Assembly: GCA_034429215.1 (NCBI GenBank)
Contig: DAOUGI010000089.1
Span: 1 to 64,000 of the forward strand
Source of the DNA: JAFGOG01 sp034429215
GTDB lineage: Bacteria > Chloroflexota > Anaerolineae > JAAYZQ01
Direction of reading: 5' to 3'
Length of the DNA stretch: 64,000 bases
A program made the translations under genes and the position numbers. The notes under the pieces are model-generated. The model was not told the origin of the DNA. It did no database searches and worked only from the letters and a program-made list of their open reading frames with translations. This document shows positions 17,311-26,538 of this stretch, in pieces (the stretch's first letter is position 1; every line of letters begins with the position of its first letter).

Positions 17311-17344
17311 AAAAGCGCCCAGACCTGTAATAGTCTGGGCGCTG
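17311..17344 (-). terminator. Intrinsic terminator in front of the cold-shock gene
   Basis: An 11-bp perfect stem (17315-17325 with 17334-17344, AGCGCCCAGAC) with an 8-base loop is followed on the minus strand by TTTTTC. It lies 56 bases upstream of the cold-shock start. It ends transcripts from the DUF7000 gene, or attenuates the cold-shock mRNA if its promoter lies further upstream. Confidence 0.75.
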
Positions 17345-17430
17345 ATCTTCTTTGATTATACCAGATTCTTACTTCATCCTACATCGCTATAATATCACAC
17401 TTGCCAACTATTGTCAAGTCAGGGAGTCCC

Positions 17431-17454
17431 ACCGGCGGTCAAATGCGTTCACCC
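17431..17454 (+). repeat. Right-end fragment of the MITE-like repeat
   Basis: The 24 bases beginning ACCGGCGGTCAAATGCG match the right end of the 26539-26712 element with one difference. No left end is nearby, so it is a truncated copy. Confidence 0.55.
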
Positions 17455-17494
17455 TATTCCACTGCCTGCTTCTGCGAAAAGCTGCCGCAATCGC

Positions 17495-18016
17495 TCAATC
17501 ACGCGGCCCAGCCCGTTCAAGAGACTCGTGTCCAGCGAGGAACCTCTCGATGTCGTCGATAAACGCGACCGTGGCCTTTTCGATGGACGCAGTCAAAGCG
17601 TCTGGGTCGTCGAGGTCGAAATCTGTGGCAAGATCGCACTCGATGATCGAGTCAACACCACTCGCTGGCGTTACAACACGGTACCCGGGCCATTGGCTGT
17701 CCTTGAACAGCTCCCAGTACTGCCGTTGGATATTCCGGTTGCTTCCCGCCAGCCAGGCTTCGAATCTGAATGCGTCATAGTTCAAGACGACGGCGATCTT
17801 TAGATCGCGGTGCTTGAGTGATGGCGGAAAGAGCGCAAAGTATGTCATGTCCATGTATCCCTGATAAAGACCGGACACGGTAAAACCTTCGCACTTGTCC
17901 TTAAAGTGTGTCCTCAGGCCCATCATGTAAGAGATCAGCGCCCTGTATGCCTTCTGGATCGATCCCTTCTCGAGTTGCCCTCGAAAATCCCGAATGTCCT
18001 CTGCTGACGAATGCAT
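17495..18016 (-). CDS. DUF7000 family protein
   Basis: This 173-residue soluble protein resembles proteins now grouped as DUF7000. Conserved-looking segments are SGLYQGYMDMTYFALFP, KIAVVLNYDAFRFEAWLAG and ASGVDSIIECD. The function is unknown. The ATG at 18016 follows AGGAGACAAGC; a longer frame upstream lacks a good site. It is a lone gene upstream of the terminator in front of the cold-shock gene. Family assignment is from memory of the pattern, not a search. Confidence 0.7.
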   Translation of the reverse strand: MHSSAEDIRDFRGQLEKGSIQKAYRALISYMMGLRTHFKDKCEGFTVSGLYQGYMDMTYFALFPPSLKHRDLKIAVVLNYDAFRFEAWLAGSNRNIQRQYWELFKDSQWPGYRVVTPASGVDSIIECDLATDFDLDDPDALTASIEKATVAFIDDIERFLAGHESLERAGPRD

Positions 18017-18123
18017 GCTTGTCTCCTGCGTCGTTGAAAAGATCGTCAGGATTATAGACCGATAACCGAGATCAGTCAATCGAAGCGCCCATTCAAAAGC
18101 GCTTGCCTTGGATTGAGGTCAGG

Positions 18124-19761
18124 TCACCAGTTGCGGACGACGAGCGGCAGGTAGATGCGCATCCATACAACCCGGGTGACGTCGGTCACATGCCCGATCA
18201 GGGTTGGGCTGACCGTGGACGCGGCAGTGATGGTCGTGGTGTCGTGCAAACCGCGCACGGCGCTCGAAGCAGGGATGTCAACGGTGACGGTGAGGACGGC
18301 GGACTGGTCGGGCTGCAGGAGGACGGAGCCGGGCAAAGCAAAAGGATCGCCGCCGACTACCGCGCCGGCTACAGTGGCCCACCCCTGAGAGCTGCTCCAG
18401 GTCAGATTGTAGGTGTCGGCGACGTTGCCGATGTTGTGCAGGCCGTGCAGGTAGACGACCTGCTCGCCGGGATCGTGCACGCTGGTCCGATCCGGTTCGA
18501 GAACAAAAGCAGGCGTGGTGGGGGCGGGCCGGCCGTGCGGGCCGGAACCGGTTGGCCACGAAGCGTGGCAGACGGTGCAGGTGTCCAGCGGGCCGGCGTG
18601 GCCCTGCCAGCCCAGGAATTTGATGGCGTCGTTGGGCTGAGTACTGGGGGCGATGGCATGGGTGCTGTCGTGGCAGGCCTCGCAAAAGACCCCGCCGTGC
18701 TCGCGCGACATCCGGTAGAGCGGCTGATCTTGGGCGTAGCCAGCGCCGTGGCAACCGGCGCTGTCGCAGCGCGGCTCGTTCAGCCAGGGGTTGGGGTTCT
18801 CAGAGATGGCCTGCATGCCGCCGTGGCAGTCGATGCAGTCCATGCCCCGGGCGTACATCGCGTCGCGCAGGCATTGAGTCTGCGGGCCGGGGTGGCAGTT
18901 GTAACAGCCGGCCAGGGTGTCGGGCACGAGTTCTTTGTGCTTGCCGTGCATGGCCCGCGACAGGCTGGGCACGTCGCCTGCTCCCGGCAAGCCCAGGGCA
19001 TTGGAGCTATGGCACTCGGCGCACAGGATTGGCCGGCGGCCCATCAGCGGCCCCTCGTGCCCGGGCGGATAGTCGCCCAGGTTCTCGTTGTCATGCAGGG
19101 TCAGGATGTTCTGCTCTACCACGCCGGTGGCGATGTCTGGATTGCCCGGCCCATTGTCATAGTGGCAGTTGTCGCAGTGCATCTCGGTTGATACCGGGGC
19201 CACCGGGTGGGTCCGAGCCAGCTCCTGGCCGGTGCCGAGGTCGCTGACCACAATCGTGGCCACCTGGTAAGGGTAGGGGGTAGTGGGAGCGCTGTCGCGG
19301 AACTCGGTAAGGGGAATGCCTTCGGCCACAAAGTGGTCGCCGTGCAGATCCATCGTCCCTGACATGCCCTTGCCGGTGAGGCCGACATTGGGCGGCAGGT
19401 CCACGCCAAATAGATCCTGATCGTAATCCCAAAAGTTGGACTTGCCCACCGAGTACGTGTTATCGGTGAACAAGTAGGTGACGGTGATGCCGGCGGTGAC
19501 AACCTGGGGTGGGTCGTCGATGCGGATGACCTGTACCAACAGGTTGCTGTAGGGCGGCAGCACCGCCAGGTCCTGGAAGTTGCGGTTGTAGCAGTGCATT
19601 CCAAGGTCGTTCCAGGCCAGCACGACATAGTCGCCAGGGGCAGTCACATCCGGGGGTGGCGCCAGAGCAGCGGCAGCGCCCGGCGTTCGGACCGAGATCA
19701 GCATGACGCATACGGCCGCCAGGAACAAAGCGGTAAGGGTGAGCCACTTTGAGCGGGACAT
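18124..19761 (-). CDS. Secreted multiheme c-type cytochrome with YLPL C-terminal tail
   Basis: This 545-residue exported protein has an N-terminal signal peptide (SKWLTLTALFLAAVCVML). The middle region carries six CxxCH heme motifs (CDNCH, CAECH, CYNCH, CIDCH, CEACH, CTVCH) plus CDSAGCH, an expanded CX4CH site, so up to seven hemes. A C-terminal beta-rich domain (about residues 400-530) precedes a terminal RIYLPLVVRNW. It probably carries electrons at or outside the membrane; partner and acceptor are unknown. Heme attachment machinery is not in the window. The YLPL tail is shared with two unrelated secreted proteins here. The ATG at 19761 has AGGAGGTGACG upstream. Confidence 0.88.
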   Translation of the reverse strand: MSRSKWLTLTALFLAAVCVMLISVRTPGAAAALAPPPDVTAPGDYVVLAWNDLGMHCYNRNFQDLAVLPPYSNLLVQVIRIDDPPQVVTAGITVTYLFTDNTYSVGKSNFWDYDQDLFGVDLPPNVGLTGKGMSGTMDLHGDHFVAEGIPLTEFRDSAPTTPYPYQVATIVVSDLGTGQELARTHPVAPVSTEMHCDNCHYDNGPGNPDIATGVVEQNILTLHDNENLGDYPPGHEGPLMGRRPILCAECHSSNALGLPGAGDVPSLSRAMHGKHKELVPDTLAGCYNCHPGPQTQCLRDAMYARGMDCIDCHGGMQAISENPNPWLNEPRCDSAGCHGAGYAQDQPLYRMSREHGGVFCEACHDSTHAIAPSTQPNDAIKFLGWQGHAGPLDTCTVCHASWPTGSGPHGRPAPTTPAFVLEPDRTSVHDPGEQVVYLHGLHNIGNVADTYNLTWSSSQGWATVAGAVVGGDPFALPGSVLLQPDQSAVLTVTVDIPASSAVRGLHDTTTITAASTVSPTLIGHVTDVTRVVWMRIYLPLVVRNW

Positions 19762-19977
19762 CGTCACCTCCTATGTGGTTTGTCAAGAGCATGTCTTGCC
19801 AGCGAATAGTACCACAAGAGCTTACAAAACGCAAGACGAGCCATCGGCCCTAGGGGCAGCCCATGTACCAAGTGAGTACCTTGCCGATGTGGCAAGCCCG
19901 CATCTAGCCCGACCGTGGTCCATTGCAGCGCCAGGGCGCACCCCACGCCAAGGACCCTTCCCTTTCAGAAATCCTGG

Positions 19978-20994
19978 CTACGCACTGGTAACGAGAACCA
20001 CTTTGCCCGCGTATCCGCCGCGCTCGAGCAGTTCGTGAGCACGAGCGGCCTCAGCCAGCGGGATGCGCTCCGCCACCACCGGCCTGATCCTGCCCGCTGC
20101 CAGCAAATCGAAGAGTTGCGTCAGCGTTTCGCGGTACCAGGCGTGATCCTTCCCGATATCTGGAGTCAAAGGCGCCTTCTTCCCGTCCGGAATGAGCGCC
20201 AGCAGGGTCCGCATCAGCAGGGTGAAGGGAATGACCCGCAGCCCCTCCTTCTTGGTCGCAGCCATACCAAACCACACCAGCCGCCCGCCTTGGCGCAGGG
20301 TTCGGTATGAACGCCAGAGTTGCCGTGCGCCGCCGATCGGGTCGAACACGGCATCCACCCCATCGCCGGTGATCTTGCGAGTGCGCTCCACAAAGTCCTC
20401 GGTGCGGTAGTCGATCGGCGTGGCTCCAAGCGCAGACACCAGACCATGATTGTGCCTCGACGCCGTGCCGTACATCTCCAGCCCGGCCAGCTTGCCGAGC
20501 TGGAGCAGAGCAGTCCCCACGCCTCCCGCCGCACCGTGGACGAGGATCCGCTCGCCGCTCCGGACGTTGGCGGTTCGGTGCATGGCCATGTGGGCGGTGA
20601 GATAGTTCACTACTACGCAGACGGCCTCGGCAGGATCCTCGCCCGAGGGGACAGGCACCAGCTCGCTGGCCGGCAAGCAGATGAACTCTGCATAGCCGCC
20701 ACGGCCGCCAAGACAAAAGGTCGCGCCGGCAACCATCTGCCCCGGCTCTACGGTCGACACCCCCTCGCCCAGCTTGTCCACCACACCGGCGACATCCGCA
20801 CCCAGGGTGAACGGCGCCCGCGGAGTCCCGGGCAGTGAACCGGAGCGCCGGAACATAAGATCGTAGGCAGAGACTCCGGCGGCCAGGACCTTCACCCGGA
20901 TCTCGCCGGCTCGGGGCTCGGGACGATCCTCTTCCACCACCTGGAGGACGTCCGGCCCGCCATGCCGCGTCACGACGATGCGATGGTGTTTCAT
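19978..20994 (-). CDS. Zinc-independent alcohol dehydrogenase / NADPH:quinone reductase family
   Basis: This 338-residue medium-chain dehydrogenase/reductase has a GroES-like N-terminal domain (PEPRAGEIRVKVLAAGVSAYD) and a Rossmann domain with VHGAAGGVGTALLQLGK. The structural zinc cysteines are absent, which fits the quinone-oxidoreductase (QOR) branch. It likely reduces quinones or enals with NADPH. Its ATG overlaps the stop of the DUF4386 gene (ATGA), so the two are coupled. It is the last gene of the first MalT-associated operon. Confidence 0.9.
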   Translation of the reverse strand: MKHHRIVVTRHGGPDVLQVVEEDRPEPRAGEIRVKVLAAGVSAYDLMFRRSGSLPGTPRAPFTLGADVAGVVDKLGEGVSTVEPGQMVAGATFCLGGRGGYAEFICLPASELVPVPSGEDPAEAVCVVVNYLTAHMAMHRTANVRSGERILVHGAAGGVGTALLQLGKLAGLEMYGTASRHNHGLVSALGATPIDYRTEDFVERTRKITGDGVDAVFDPIGGARQLWRSYRTLRQGGRLVWFGMAATKKEGLRVIPFTLLMRTLLALIPDGKKAPLTPDIGKDHAWYRETLTQLFDLLAAGRIRPVVAERIPLAEAARAHELLERGGYAGKVVLVTSA

Positions 20995-21656
20995 AGATTG
21001 AACCCCTTGACGATCAGCCATACCGCGAGGACCATTTCTTGCACGGCCAATGGAAGATCCATCGCGGTCACGATCGTCGACAGAGGACTGACGAGGCCGG
21101 CAATACCCAACAAACCTCCGGCCAAATATGGTATAGCTGCAACGAGACCCCAACCTGACAGCCATCGAGGAATGAGTTTTGATCGATACAACAGATAGTA
21201 GAACATCAGAGCGCCCAGGCAAAAAACGATTGTCGAGATGGAACCGATCTCTTCGGCTCTCAACAACCAATCGCCCCAAGCCTTTAGATTCGAAGCATCG
21301 GGGGTTCCGGCCTGATATACCCGACTGAGTGGCAAGAGCGCCAGCCAGCCGACTACCGTAGCCATATAGGTAACGGTTTCAAGCCCTCCTCTGAAAACAA
21401 CATAGCCAAGAGCCAGGGCTTCATTCTGTTTTCGCAAGATGGGAAACACCACGATCGGAACCATAGCCAGCGCCAGGCCCATAGTCAGCCAAAGGAGGGC
21501 CCCCAATATGATCGGGGTTTCATTGGCAAACACACTGACCAGAGCATCCTCAGCATTTCGAATAGGTTCCGTAAAGACCTGGCACAGTGAGCCTGCTACC
21601 GTCCCAATGATAAACAACACTCCCACCACGATGGCGGTCTTTCTGCTTGCATCCAT
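20991..21656 (-). CDS. DUF4386 family membrane protein
   Basis: This 221-residue protein has six predicted helices. The first (AIVVGVLFIIGTVAGSL) and the segments NAEDALVS and LIPRWLSGWGLV match the DUF4386 pattern. Family members are found next to regulators and dehydrogenases in Chloroflexi and actinobacteria, but have no assigned role. It lies 3 bases after the small protein gene and overlaps the oxidoreductase start by 4 bases, in one operon. Confidence 0.85.
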   Translation of the reverse strand: MDASRKTAIVVGVLFIIGTVAGSLCQVFTEPIRNAEDALVSVFANETPIILGALLWLTMGLALAMVPIVVFPILRKQNEALALGYVVFRGGLETVTYMATVVGWLALLPLSRVYQAGTPDASNLKAWGDWLLRAEEIGSISTIVFCLGALMFYYLLYRSKLIPRWLSGWGLVAAIPYLAGGLLGIAGLVSPLSTIVTAMDLPLAVQEMVLAVWLIVKGFNL

Positions 21657-21659
21657 TCC

Positions 21660-22001
21660 TTATCTCCTTTTTGTTCTGCAGTTATTACTGCCCGTCCCTC
21701 TTGCTGTCCTGCTTTGACATACCTGTGAGCCGCAACTGTCTATTCCTGTGGATGAGGGGCCAGATCCCATGAGATTGACCGAGACCAGAGGCATTCCCAA
21801 GTCACGCACCTCTTTGAGCAATCCGAATAGCGCGGCCTGGTCGAGCACCGGGCCGGTTAGAAGCGTATCGCCGTTCTCTTCCAGCGTGATGGCCAGCCCT
21901 TCAAACCAGTCTGTCCACTCGTGTCGCAGATGGCCCTTGAGCCTGATCTGGTAGACCATCGGTTCATTTGGCTCAGTTCTTGGATCACGTGCGTTTGACA
22001 T
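21660..22001 (-). CDS. Small conserved protein, paralogue of the 29272 protein
   Basis: This 113-residue protein is of unknown function. Residues 16-80 (VYQIRLKGHL, WTDWFEGLAI, TLLTGPVLDQAALFGLL, VRDLGMPLVSVN) align with the second small protein at 29272-29547. The core alternates strands and a helix and has no membrane segment. The C-terminal 30 residues (SCGSQVCQSRTARG onward) are absent from the paralogue. It is the first gene of the operon that follows the first MalT-like regulator. The family may be a regulatory partner or effector sensor, which is inference from context only. Confidence 0.75.
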   Translation of the reverse strand: MSNARDPRTEPNEPMVYQIRLKGHLRHEWTDWFEGLAITLEENGDTLLTGPVLDQAALFGLLKEVRDLGMPLVSVNLMGSGPSSTGIDSCGSQVCQSRTARGTGSNNCRTKRR

Positions 22002-22053
22002 TGTCCCGTACCTGCTGCGAAAAGCTCTCGACGGCAGTCCCTTGAGCCGCCAT
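21985..22053 (-). CDS. Possible 22-residue upstream peptide
   Basis: ATG at 22053 follows GGAGGAAAG, the best ribosome binding site in the leader. The peptide MAAQGTAVESFSQQVRDNVK plus two residues ends 17 bases inside the small protein gene in another frame, an arrangement typical of translational coupling. Whether it is made is unknown. Confidence 0.4.
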   Translation of the reverse strand: MAAQGTAVESFSQQVRDNVKRT

Positions 22054-22101
22054 CTTTCCTCCGTTTTGACTATTTCGGGGTTCTTGGAGCCTTATGCTAT
22101 C

Positions 22102-22154
22102 AGTATAGCACCCAGATGGTATTATTGTCATACCCCTGAGGTATGATTCAGAGG
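22102..22154 (-). promoter_or_regulatory. Promoter with upstream box of MalT module 1
   Basis: On the minus strand: CCTCTGAAT box (22146-22154), 14 bases, ATGACA (22126-22131), 18 bases, TATACT (22102-22107). An inverted repeat TCATACC-N5-GGTATGA (22128-22146) overlaps the -35. The second module has the same spacing throughout, so this is a candidate binding site for the MalT-like regulator. Confidence 0.65.
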
Positions 22155-22185
22155 GTTATTTGCGGTCTTGGCAGGGGGAACAGAA

Positions 22186-22211
22186 AACGGGCCGCTATCC
22201 GCCGGCCCGTT
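22186..22211 (-). terminator. Terminator of the first MalT-like regulator
   Basis: A 9-bp perfect stem (AACGGGCCG with its complement, 22186-22194 and 22203-22211) is followed on the minus strand by TTCTG. It lies 52 bases after the regulator stop, separating it from the next operon. Confidence 0.65.
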
Positions 22212-22262
22212 AGTCTGATCGATTCTGCGCGCCCGAGATGCCGGCCCAGGGCATCCGGGCAG

Positions 22263-24938
22263 CTAGTCGGGTAAGATTCCCCCGACCCGTGCCCTGGCAA
22301 TCGCATCCGCCCGGTGGTGGGCATCGAGCTTGCTGTAGATATTGCGGGTGTGAACCTTGACCGTGTTCAGCGAGAGATAAAGCCTGTTGGCGATTTCCTG
22401 ATTGGTCAGCCCCTCGGCGATGAGCTGGAGCACCTCCAATTCGCGCTCGCTAAGCGGCTCACACCACTCGGATTCCGGAATTCGGGGTTTCGATCGATCC
22501 CTTTGCTCTGGTCCGGCCATGGAGAATGCTTCCAACAACCGGCGAGCATAATCTGGAGCAATCCCTCGAGACAGGGGTTCGCGGATCAACCGCGCCATTG
22601 GCGGACCTTCGTCCACGAAGGTCCGGATAAAGCCGCCCGATTCGGCCAGCGCCAGCGCGTCACCCAGCACTTGCACAGCTTTCTCCTTTTCGCCATGCGC
22701 ATGGAGGGCGACCGCCTGCAGAACCATCACCTTGAGCCGTTCGTCCTGCCAGCCCTTAGCCTCCGCCTGTTGGCGCAGCGGCTCCAGCATCGCCAGCGCT
22801 GCGGGCGCATCTCCCTGGGCCAGGAGCACCCGGGCCTGGCTGATGGGAAGCTCATACTTTTCAGCCAGGTGCGCGGCTTCGGCCACATTGCCCTGGCGAA
22901 GCGACACAAGCGCCTGGGCGGCAGCGACCTCGGGCATCCGCTGCACAAAGTTATGCTGGCGCACAGACTGCTCGGCCTGGGCCAACATCGCGGCCGCGCC
23001 GGCCAGATCTCCCTGGGCCAGCTTCAGGCGGGCCAGAAACACCTCGCAGATGACGAACCTGTCAATCACGCTGTCATACTGCTGCGCCAGCCGGAGGCCC
23101 TGTTGTCCGTGCTGCTCCGCGGTTTCCAGGTCGTTCCATTCGTAACATATGCGGGCCAGGCCAAGATGCGCTTCGCAGGCATTTGGCAGTGGATGATCGC
23201 CGCACAGTTGCAGAACCCGCCGGTAGGTTTCGGCCGCCGGATAAAGCTGGTTTTCCAGTTCCTGCATTTCACCCAGGCCGCTTGTGGCCAGCATAGTGAA
23301 AAAGATGCTCCCGGACGCCTGGGTGATAGATACGGTTTCGGCATAGGCCCGGCCGGCGGCGGCACGGTCTCCCAGCATTGTATAGGCGTTCGCCAGCGTC
23401 CAGATAGCGGCGGTGCGGAAAGACAGATTATCAGGTTGCAGGTACTCCAGGGCTCGGCGCGACTGGGCAATCATGGTTTCCGCATCGTACCGGGTGAGCG
23501 CCAATGTAGCCCTTGCGGCGGCGATCTGCCCGACAAGATCTCGGGCCTTGTCGTCCGGCTCAGCGCCCTGCGGGGCGGCAGCCAAAGCTGCCTCAGCGGC
23601 CTGTAGTTTCTCTTCGACGCCGGTCGTTTGACCAATAACCAGCAATAACGTGGCCTGCCTCACCCACAACAAGGGCCTGGCATCCGGCACGGTCTTTGGC
23701 AGCGACGCCAGCCAATCCAGGACAACAGTTACCACACCGAGAAGGTGAAGGGGCATTCCCCCGCTTTCAATCAGGCGCTCGGCGCGTTCAACATCGTTGG
23801 CGGCAGTCGCGTGGCGAAAGGCCTCAAACGCCAGGCCATTGTCTTCGTGCCACTGGCTGGCACGGACGTGCAATTCGGCCACATCCATCTCCCCCTCTGC
23901 GGACGAGGCGGCGCTTTGCTGCAGCCGCTGCCGCAAGAAACCGGCAAAGAGATGGTGATAGCGGTACCAACGCCGCTCATTATCCAGGGGGACAATGAAC
24001 AGATTTGCGCGTTCCAGATGCTCCAAAATCCCCTGCCCGGAACCGGAGGGAGTGAGCAGGACGGCATCACATAGGGGGCCGCACAAGCGGCCGAGGATCG
24101 ACGTGCGCAGCAGGAAGGCCTGGATGCCCGCGGACTGCTGCTGCAGGACTTCTTCCATCAAATAGTCCAGCACAAAACGGTGGCTGCCGGTGAAAGCCTG
24201 GATAAAACTGGCGGTGTCTGAACGCCCTTGCATAGAGAGTGCAGCCATTTGCAGGCCGGCAATCCAGCCTTCGGTGCGGGTTTCGAGGGCGGCTATCTCC
24301 TCCGCCGAGAGGTTGAGACCCATCACCCGGTTGAGAAACTCGGCGGCTTCGGCAGGGGCAAACCTCAGCTCGGCGGCGCGCAGCTCGGTCAATTGGCCAC
24401 GGGCACGCAGCCGGGCCAGCGGTAGGTGCGGATCCTCACGGGTGGCGATGACCAGGTGCATCTTCGGAGGCAAGTGCTCCACCAGAAAGGCAAAGGCGTT
24501 GTCAACCGGTTGAGCATCAATCACGTGATAGTCGTCGAGAACAAGGGTAAAACTCTTCAAGACGGCGGTGATCTCATTGAGCAGGGTCGTCACAAGCAAT
24601 TCGCTTGACGGCGGCTGCGGGGATTGCAGCACGGCCAACACCCCTTCCCCAATATGCGGCGCAAGTGTCTGCAAAGCGGCGATGACACAGGTTAGAAACC
24701 GTGTGAGGTCATTATCCCCTTCATCCAGCGACAGCCACGCCGCCGGTCTCTCGCCGCCGGCGACCCATTCGCTGACCAGCGTGGTTTTCCCAAAACCGGC
24801 GGGGGCCGAGATGAGGGTCACACCCGGCGTGTGGTGCAGGCCCTCGTTCAGCCGCTCGATCAGGCGGGGGCGCGAGACCAGCTCGGGCCGGATGGGCGGA
24901 ATATACAGCTTTGTCTGCAACATCGGATACTGCTGCAT
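22263..24938 (-). CDS. MalT-like LuxR family ATP-dependent regulator
   Basis: This 891-residue STAND-type regulator has an N-terminal P-loop NTPase with Walker A SAPAGFGKTTL (about residues 39-49) and Walker B FTLVLDDYHVI, a long TPR-like helical region (about 340-800), and a C-terminal LuxR helix-turn-helix (PLSERELEVLQLIAEGLTNQ, with SLNTVKVHTRNIY following). As in MalT, binding of ATP and an unknown effector would allow multimerisation and activation. It precedes, in the same direction, an operon with a matching promoter box, which is its likely target. A second regulator of this kind lies at 31833. Confidence 0.93.
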   Translation of the reverse strand: MQQYPMLQTKLYIPPIRPELVSRPRLIERLNEGLHHTPGVTLISAPAGFGKTTLVSEWVAGGERPAAWLSLDEGDNDLTRFLTCVIAALQTLAPHIGEGVLAVLQSPQPPSSELLVTTLLNEITAVLKSFTLVLDDYHVIDAQPVDNAFAFLVEHLPPKMHLVIATREDPHLPLARLRARGQLTELRAAELRFAPAEAAEFLNRVMGLNLSAEEIAALETRTEGWIAGLQMAALSMQGRSDTASFIQAFTGSHRFVLDYLMEEVLQQQSAGIQAFLLRTSILGRLCGPLCDAVLLTPSGSGQGILEHLERANLFIVPLDNERRWYRYHHLFAGFLRQRLQQSAASSAEGEMDVAELHVRASQWHEDNGLAFEAFRHATAANDVERAERLIESGGMPLHLLGVVTVVLDWLASLPKTVPDARPLLWVRQATLLLVIGQTTGVEEKLQAAEAALAAAPQGAEPDDKARDLVGQIAAARATLALTRYDAETMIAQSRRALEYLQPDNLSFRTAAIWTLANAYTMLGDRAAAGRAYAETVSITQASGSIFFTMLATSGLGEMQELENQLYPAAETYRRVLQLCGDHPLPNACEAHLGLARICYEWNDLETAEQHGQQGLRLAQQYDSVIDRFVICEVFLARLKLAQGDLAGAAAMLAQAEQSVRQHNFVQRMPEVAAAQALVSLRQGNVAEAAHLAEKYELPISQARVLLAQGDAPAALAMLEPLRQQAEAKGWQDERLKVMVLQAVALHAHGEKEKAVQVLGDALALAESGGFIRTFVDEGPPMARLIREPLSRGIAPDYARRLLEAFSMAGPEQRDRSKPRIPESEWCEPLSERELEVLQLIAEGLTNQEIANRLYLSLNTVKVHTRNIYSKLDAHHRADAIARARVGGILPD

Positions 24939-25130
24939 GAATGCCCCTTGCTCCCGGACGCAAGTATATCATGTCGCCGATGGCCTGTCAAAGCGAATGC
25001 GCCGAACACCTCCGCACAGTCGCCAAGCAGTGCGGCCTGTTCACTCTGGAGACCTTCGGCGATGTCAGCCAACAGCGCAGGGTTGGCGAGGCACAGAGCG
25101 GCTATCCTGCGATTGGATTGTTCCGTGCGG

Positions 25131-25499
25131 TCAAAATAGGTACGCTGCAATCGCAGAGATTAGCATTAACAATATCCCAGTTAGCACGCCAAGTATAACA
25201 GTGCTCATAGAGCTACTTGCGTCAATGATAAAGTTTGTCCGCTCGCTACTGCTCATTCCGCGAAAACTTTCCGCATTGAGCAATTGATACTTACTACTCT
25301 GTTGCCCTGCAGCAAAGCGAGACGACGCTCCGGCGACGATCAGTAAACAACCGGCCAGGAAAAACGCATTGCTATATGCAATCGACGAATTCCACTTGTT
25401 GATATAGCCAATAATGCCGATTACGACTGCGATAATTGCGACGAGTAAGATAGATTTCGCGCACATTTTGATGATCGCCTTAATAACCAATCGTTTCAT
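25131..25499 (-). CDS. Hypothetical small membrane protein
   Basis: This 122-residue protein has three predicted helices: residues 14-34 (ILLVAIIAVVIGIIGYI), 44-62 and 100-120. A polar stretch (QQSSKYQLLNAESFRGMSSS) lies between the second and third. No family is recognised. Base composition is lower in GC than its neighbours, suggesting transfer. The ATG at 25499 is chosen because the longer upstream frame lacks similarity to a membrane start. It lies between the first regulator and the lipoprotein at 25604 and shares their direction. Confidence 0.6.
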   Translation of the reverse strand: MKRLVIKAIIKMCAKSILLVAIIAVVIGIIGYINKWNSSIAYSNAFFLAGCLLIVAGASSRFAAGQQSSKYQLLNAESFRGMSSSERTNFIIDASSSMSTVILGVLTGILLMLISAIAAYLF

Positions 25500-25603
25500 G
25501 GGGCTTGCCTTTTCCGTCGGAAAAACACCGGGTGGCCGTCCGGCAGCCAGATCCAGGCATTGGGTACACTTGCCCATGCAGCTCGCTTGCCTGTTTGACG
25601 TCC

Positions 25604-26377
25604 CTAAGGTTGGCCAAATACTCCGATCTCACCATAATACCACGTGTCGCCCTTGCGCCCGAGAAAAGTCACTAAATTCGGATAGACCCTCGGGTTGAGC
25701 GTGGCCGCGCTGCAGCAGTTATAGTGCGGGATTTCGTTGTATCCGAGCGCGATATCAACGCCGGCATAGTTGGCCTCGATCTTGCCCTGGCGCTTGAAAA
25801 AGTAAAACGGCTTGCCGCCCAGCGTCTGGAACCCAAATGCCTCCTCGTATCCTAGTTGGTCGTTCAGGGATTTGCCGTCCACGGCGACTTGTCCTATGGC
25901 GGTGGTCGCTATCTCGTTGCCCGACTGCTGATTGCTGATCAGGGCCGTCTCCACTGCCCAATGGCCGTCATATGCCCACAGTCCCCACAGGGCGCTGATG
26001 GGACTGGTCGAACCAACGGCAACCTTGTACACCTCCTCGCTGCTGCGCGTCACCACCACGTACCCGGCGTTTGGGTCGGTGTAGTCCTGAGTGGCGAACA
26101 ACTGGTCGCTGCCAACTGTAACGCAAAAGCCAAAGCTTGCCCCCACTGTACAGCCCCTATCCGGGAACTGCTGTGCGCGCTCGGCTGCGTGGAGAGTGCG
26201 CGGATCCCCCTGGACAGAACTGTCAAAACTGAGCACCTCCGATTCCGCCTCGGGCGGCTGTGTGAGCGGGTACTCGGCGACGCTCAACTCGGCTGGGACG
26301 GCGGGAACTAAAGTCGGACCGGCGGATGTGCAGGCGGCGAGGAGGAGAATGAGAGCCAGTAAAGCAATACGTTTCAT
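25604..26377 (-). CDS. Hypothetical lipoprotein
   Basis: This 257-residue exported lipoprotein has a signal peptide with lipobox LAAC and lipidation at Cys16. The mature part has no domain I know; YEEAFGFQTLGGKPFYFFKR and EIPHYNCCSAATLNP stand out, the latter with paired cysteines. Related proteins of unknown function occur in Chloroflexi. The ATG at 26377 follows AAAGGAGACAAAC. No operon partner is obvious; the next gene downstream is the small membrane protein. Confidence 0.75.
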   Translation of the reverse strand: MKRIALLALILLLAACTSAGPTLVPAVPAELSVAEYPLTQPPEAESEVLSFDSSVQGDPRTLHAAERAQQFPDRGCTVGASFGFCVTVGSDQLFATQDYTDPNAGYVVVTRSSEEVYKVAVGSTSPISALWGLWAYDGHWAVETALISNQQSGNEIATTAIGQVAVDGKSLNDQLGYEEAFGFQTLGGKPFYFFKRQGKIEANYAGVDIALGYNEIPHYNCCSAATLNPRVYPNLVTFLGRKGDTWYYGEIGVFGQP

Positions 26378-26538
26378 GTTTGTCTCCTTTTGGTCAATTG
26401 GCCCAAGTATACCCCTTTGGCGCACCCGGCGGGTGACGCCCCATGCGCTCCCGGCCCACGCCTTCCCTACGCTTGGGATCACCATCGCCAGTATACGGCA
26501 ACACATCAGGACTGTCAAGGGTACCGGTATACCACATC

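Noticed and set aside
18103..19191. 362-codon plus-strand frame opposite the multiheme cytochrome
   Set aside because: No domain or ribosome site; the opposite strand has signal peptide and heme motifs.
22095..22110. Inverted repeat TGCTAT-N4-ATAGCA as an operator
   Set aside because: It is formed around the -10 box itself, so symmetry may be accidental, and the second module lacks it.
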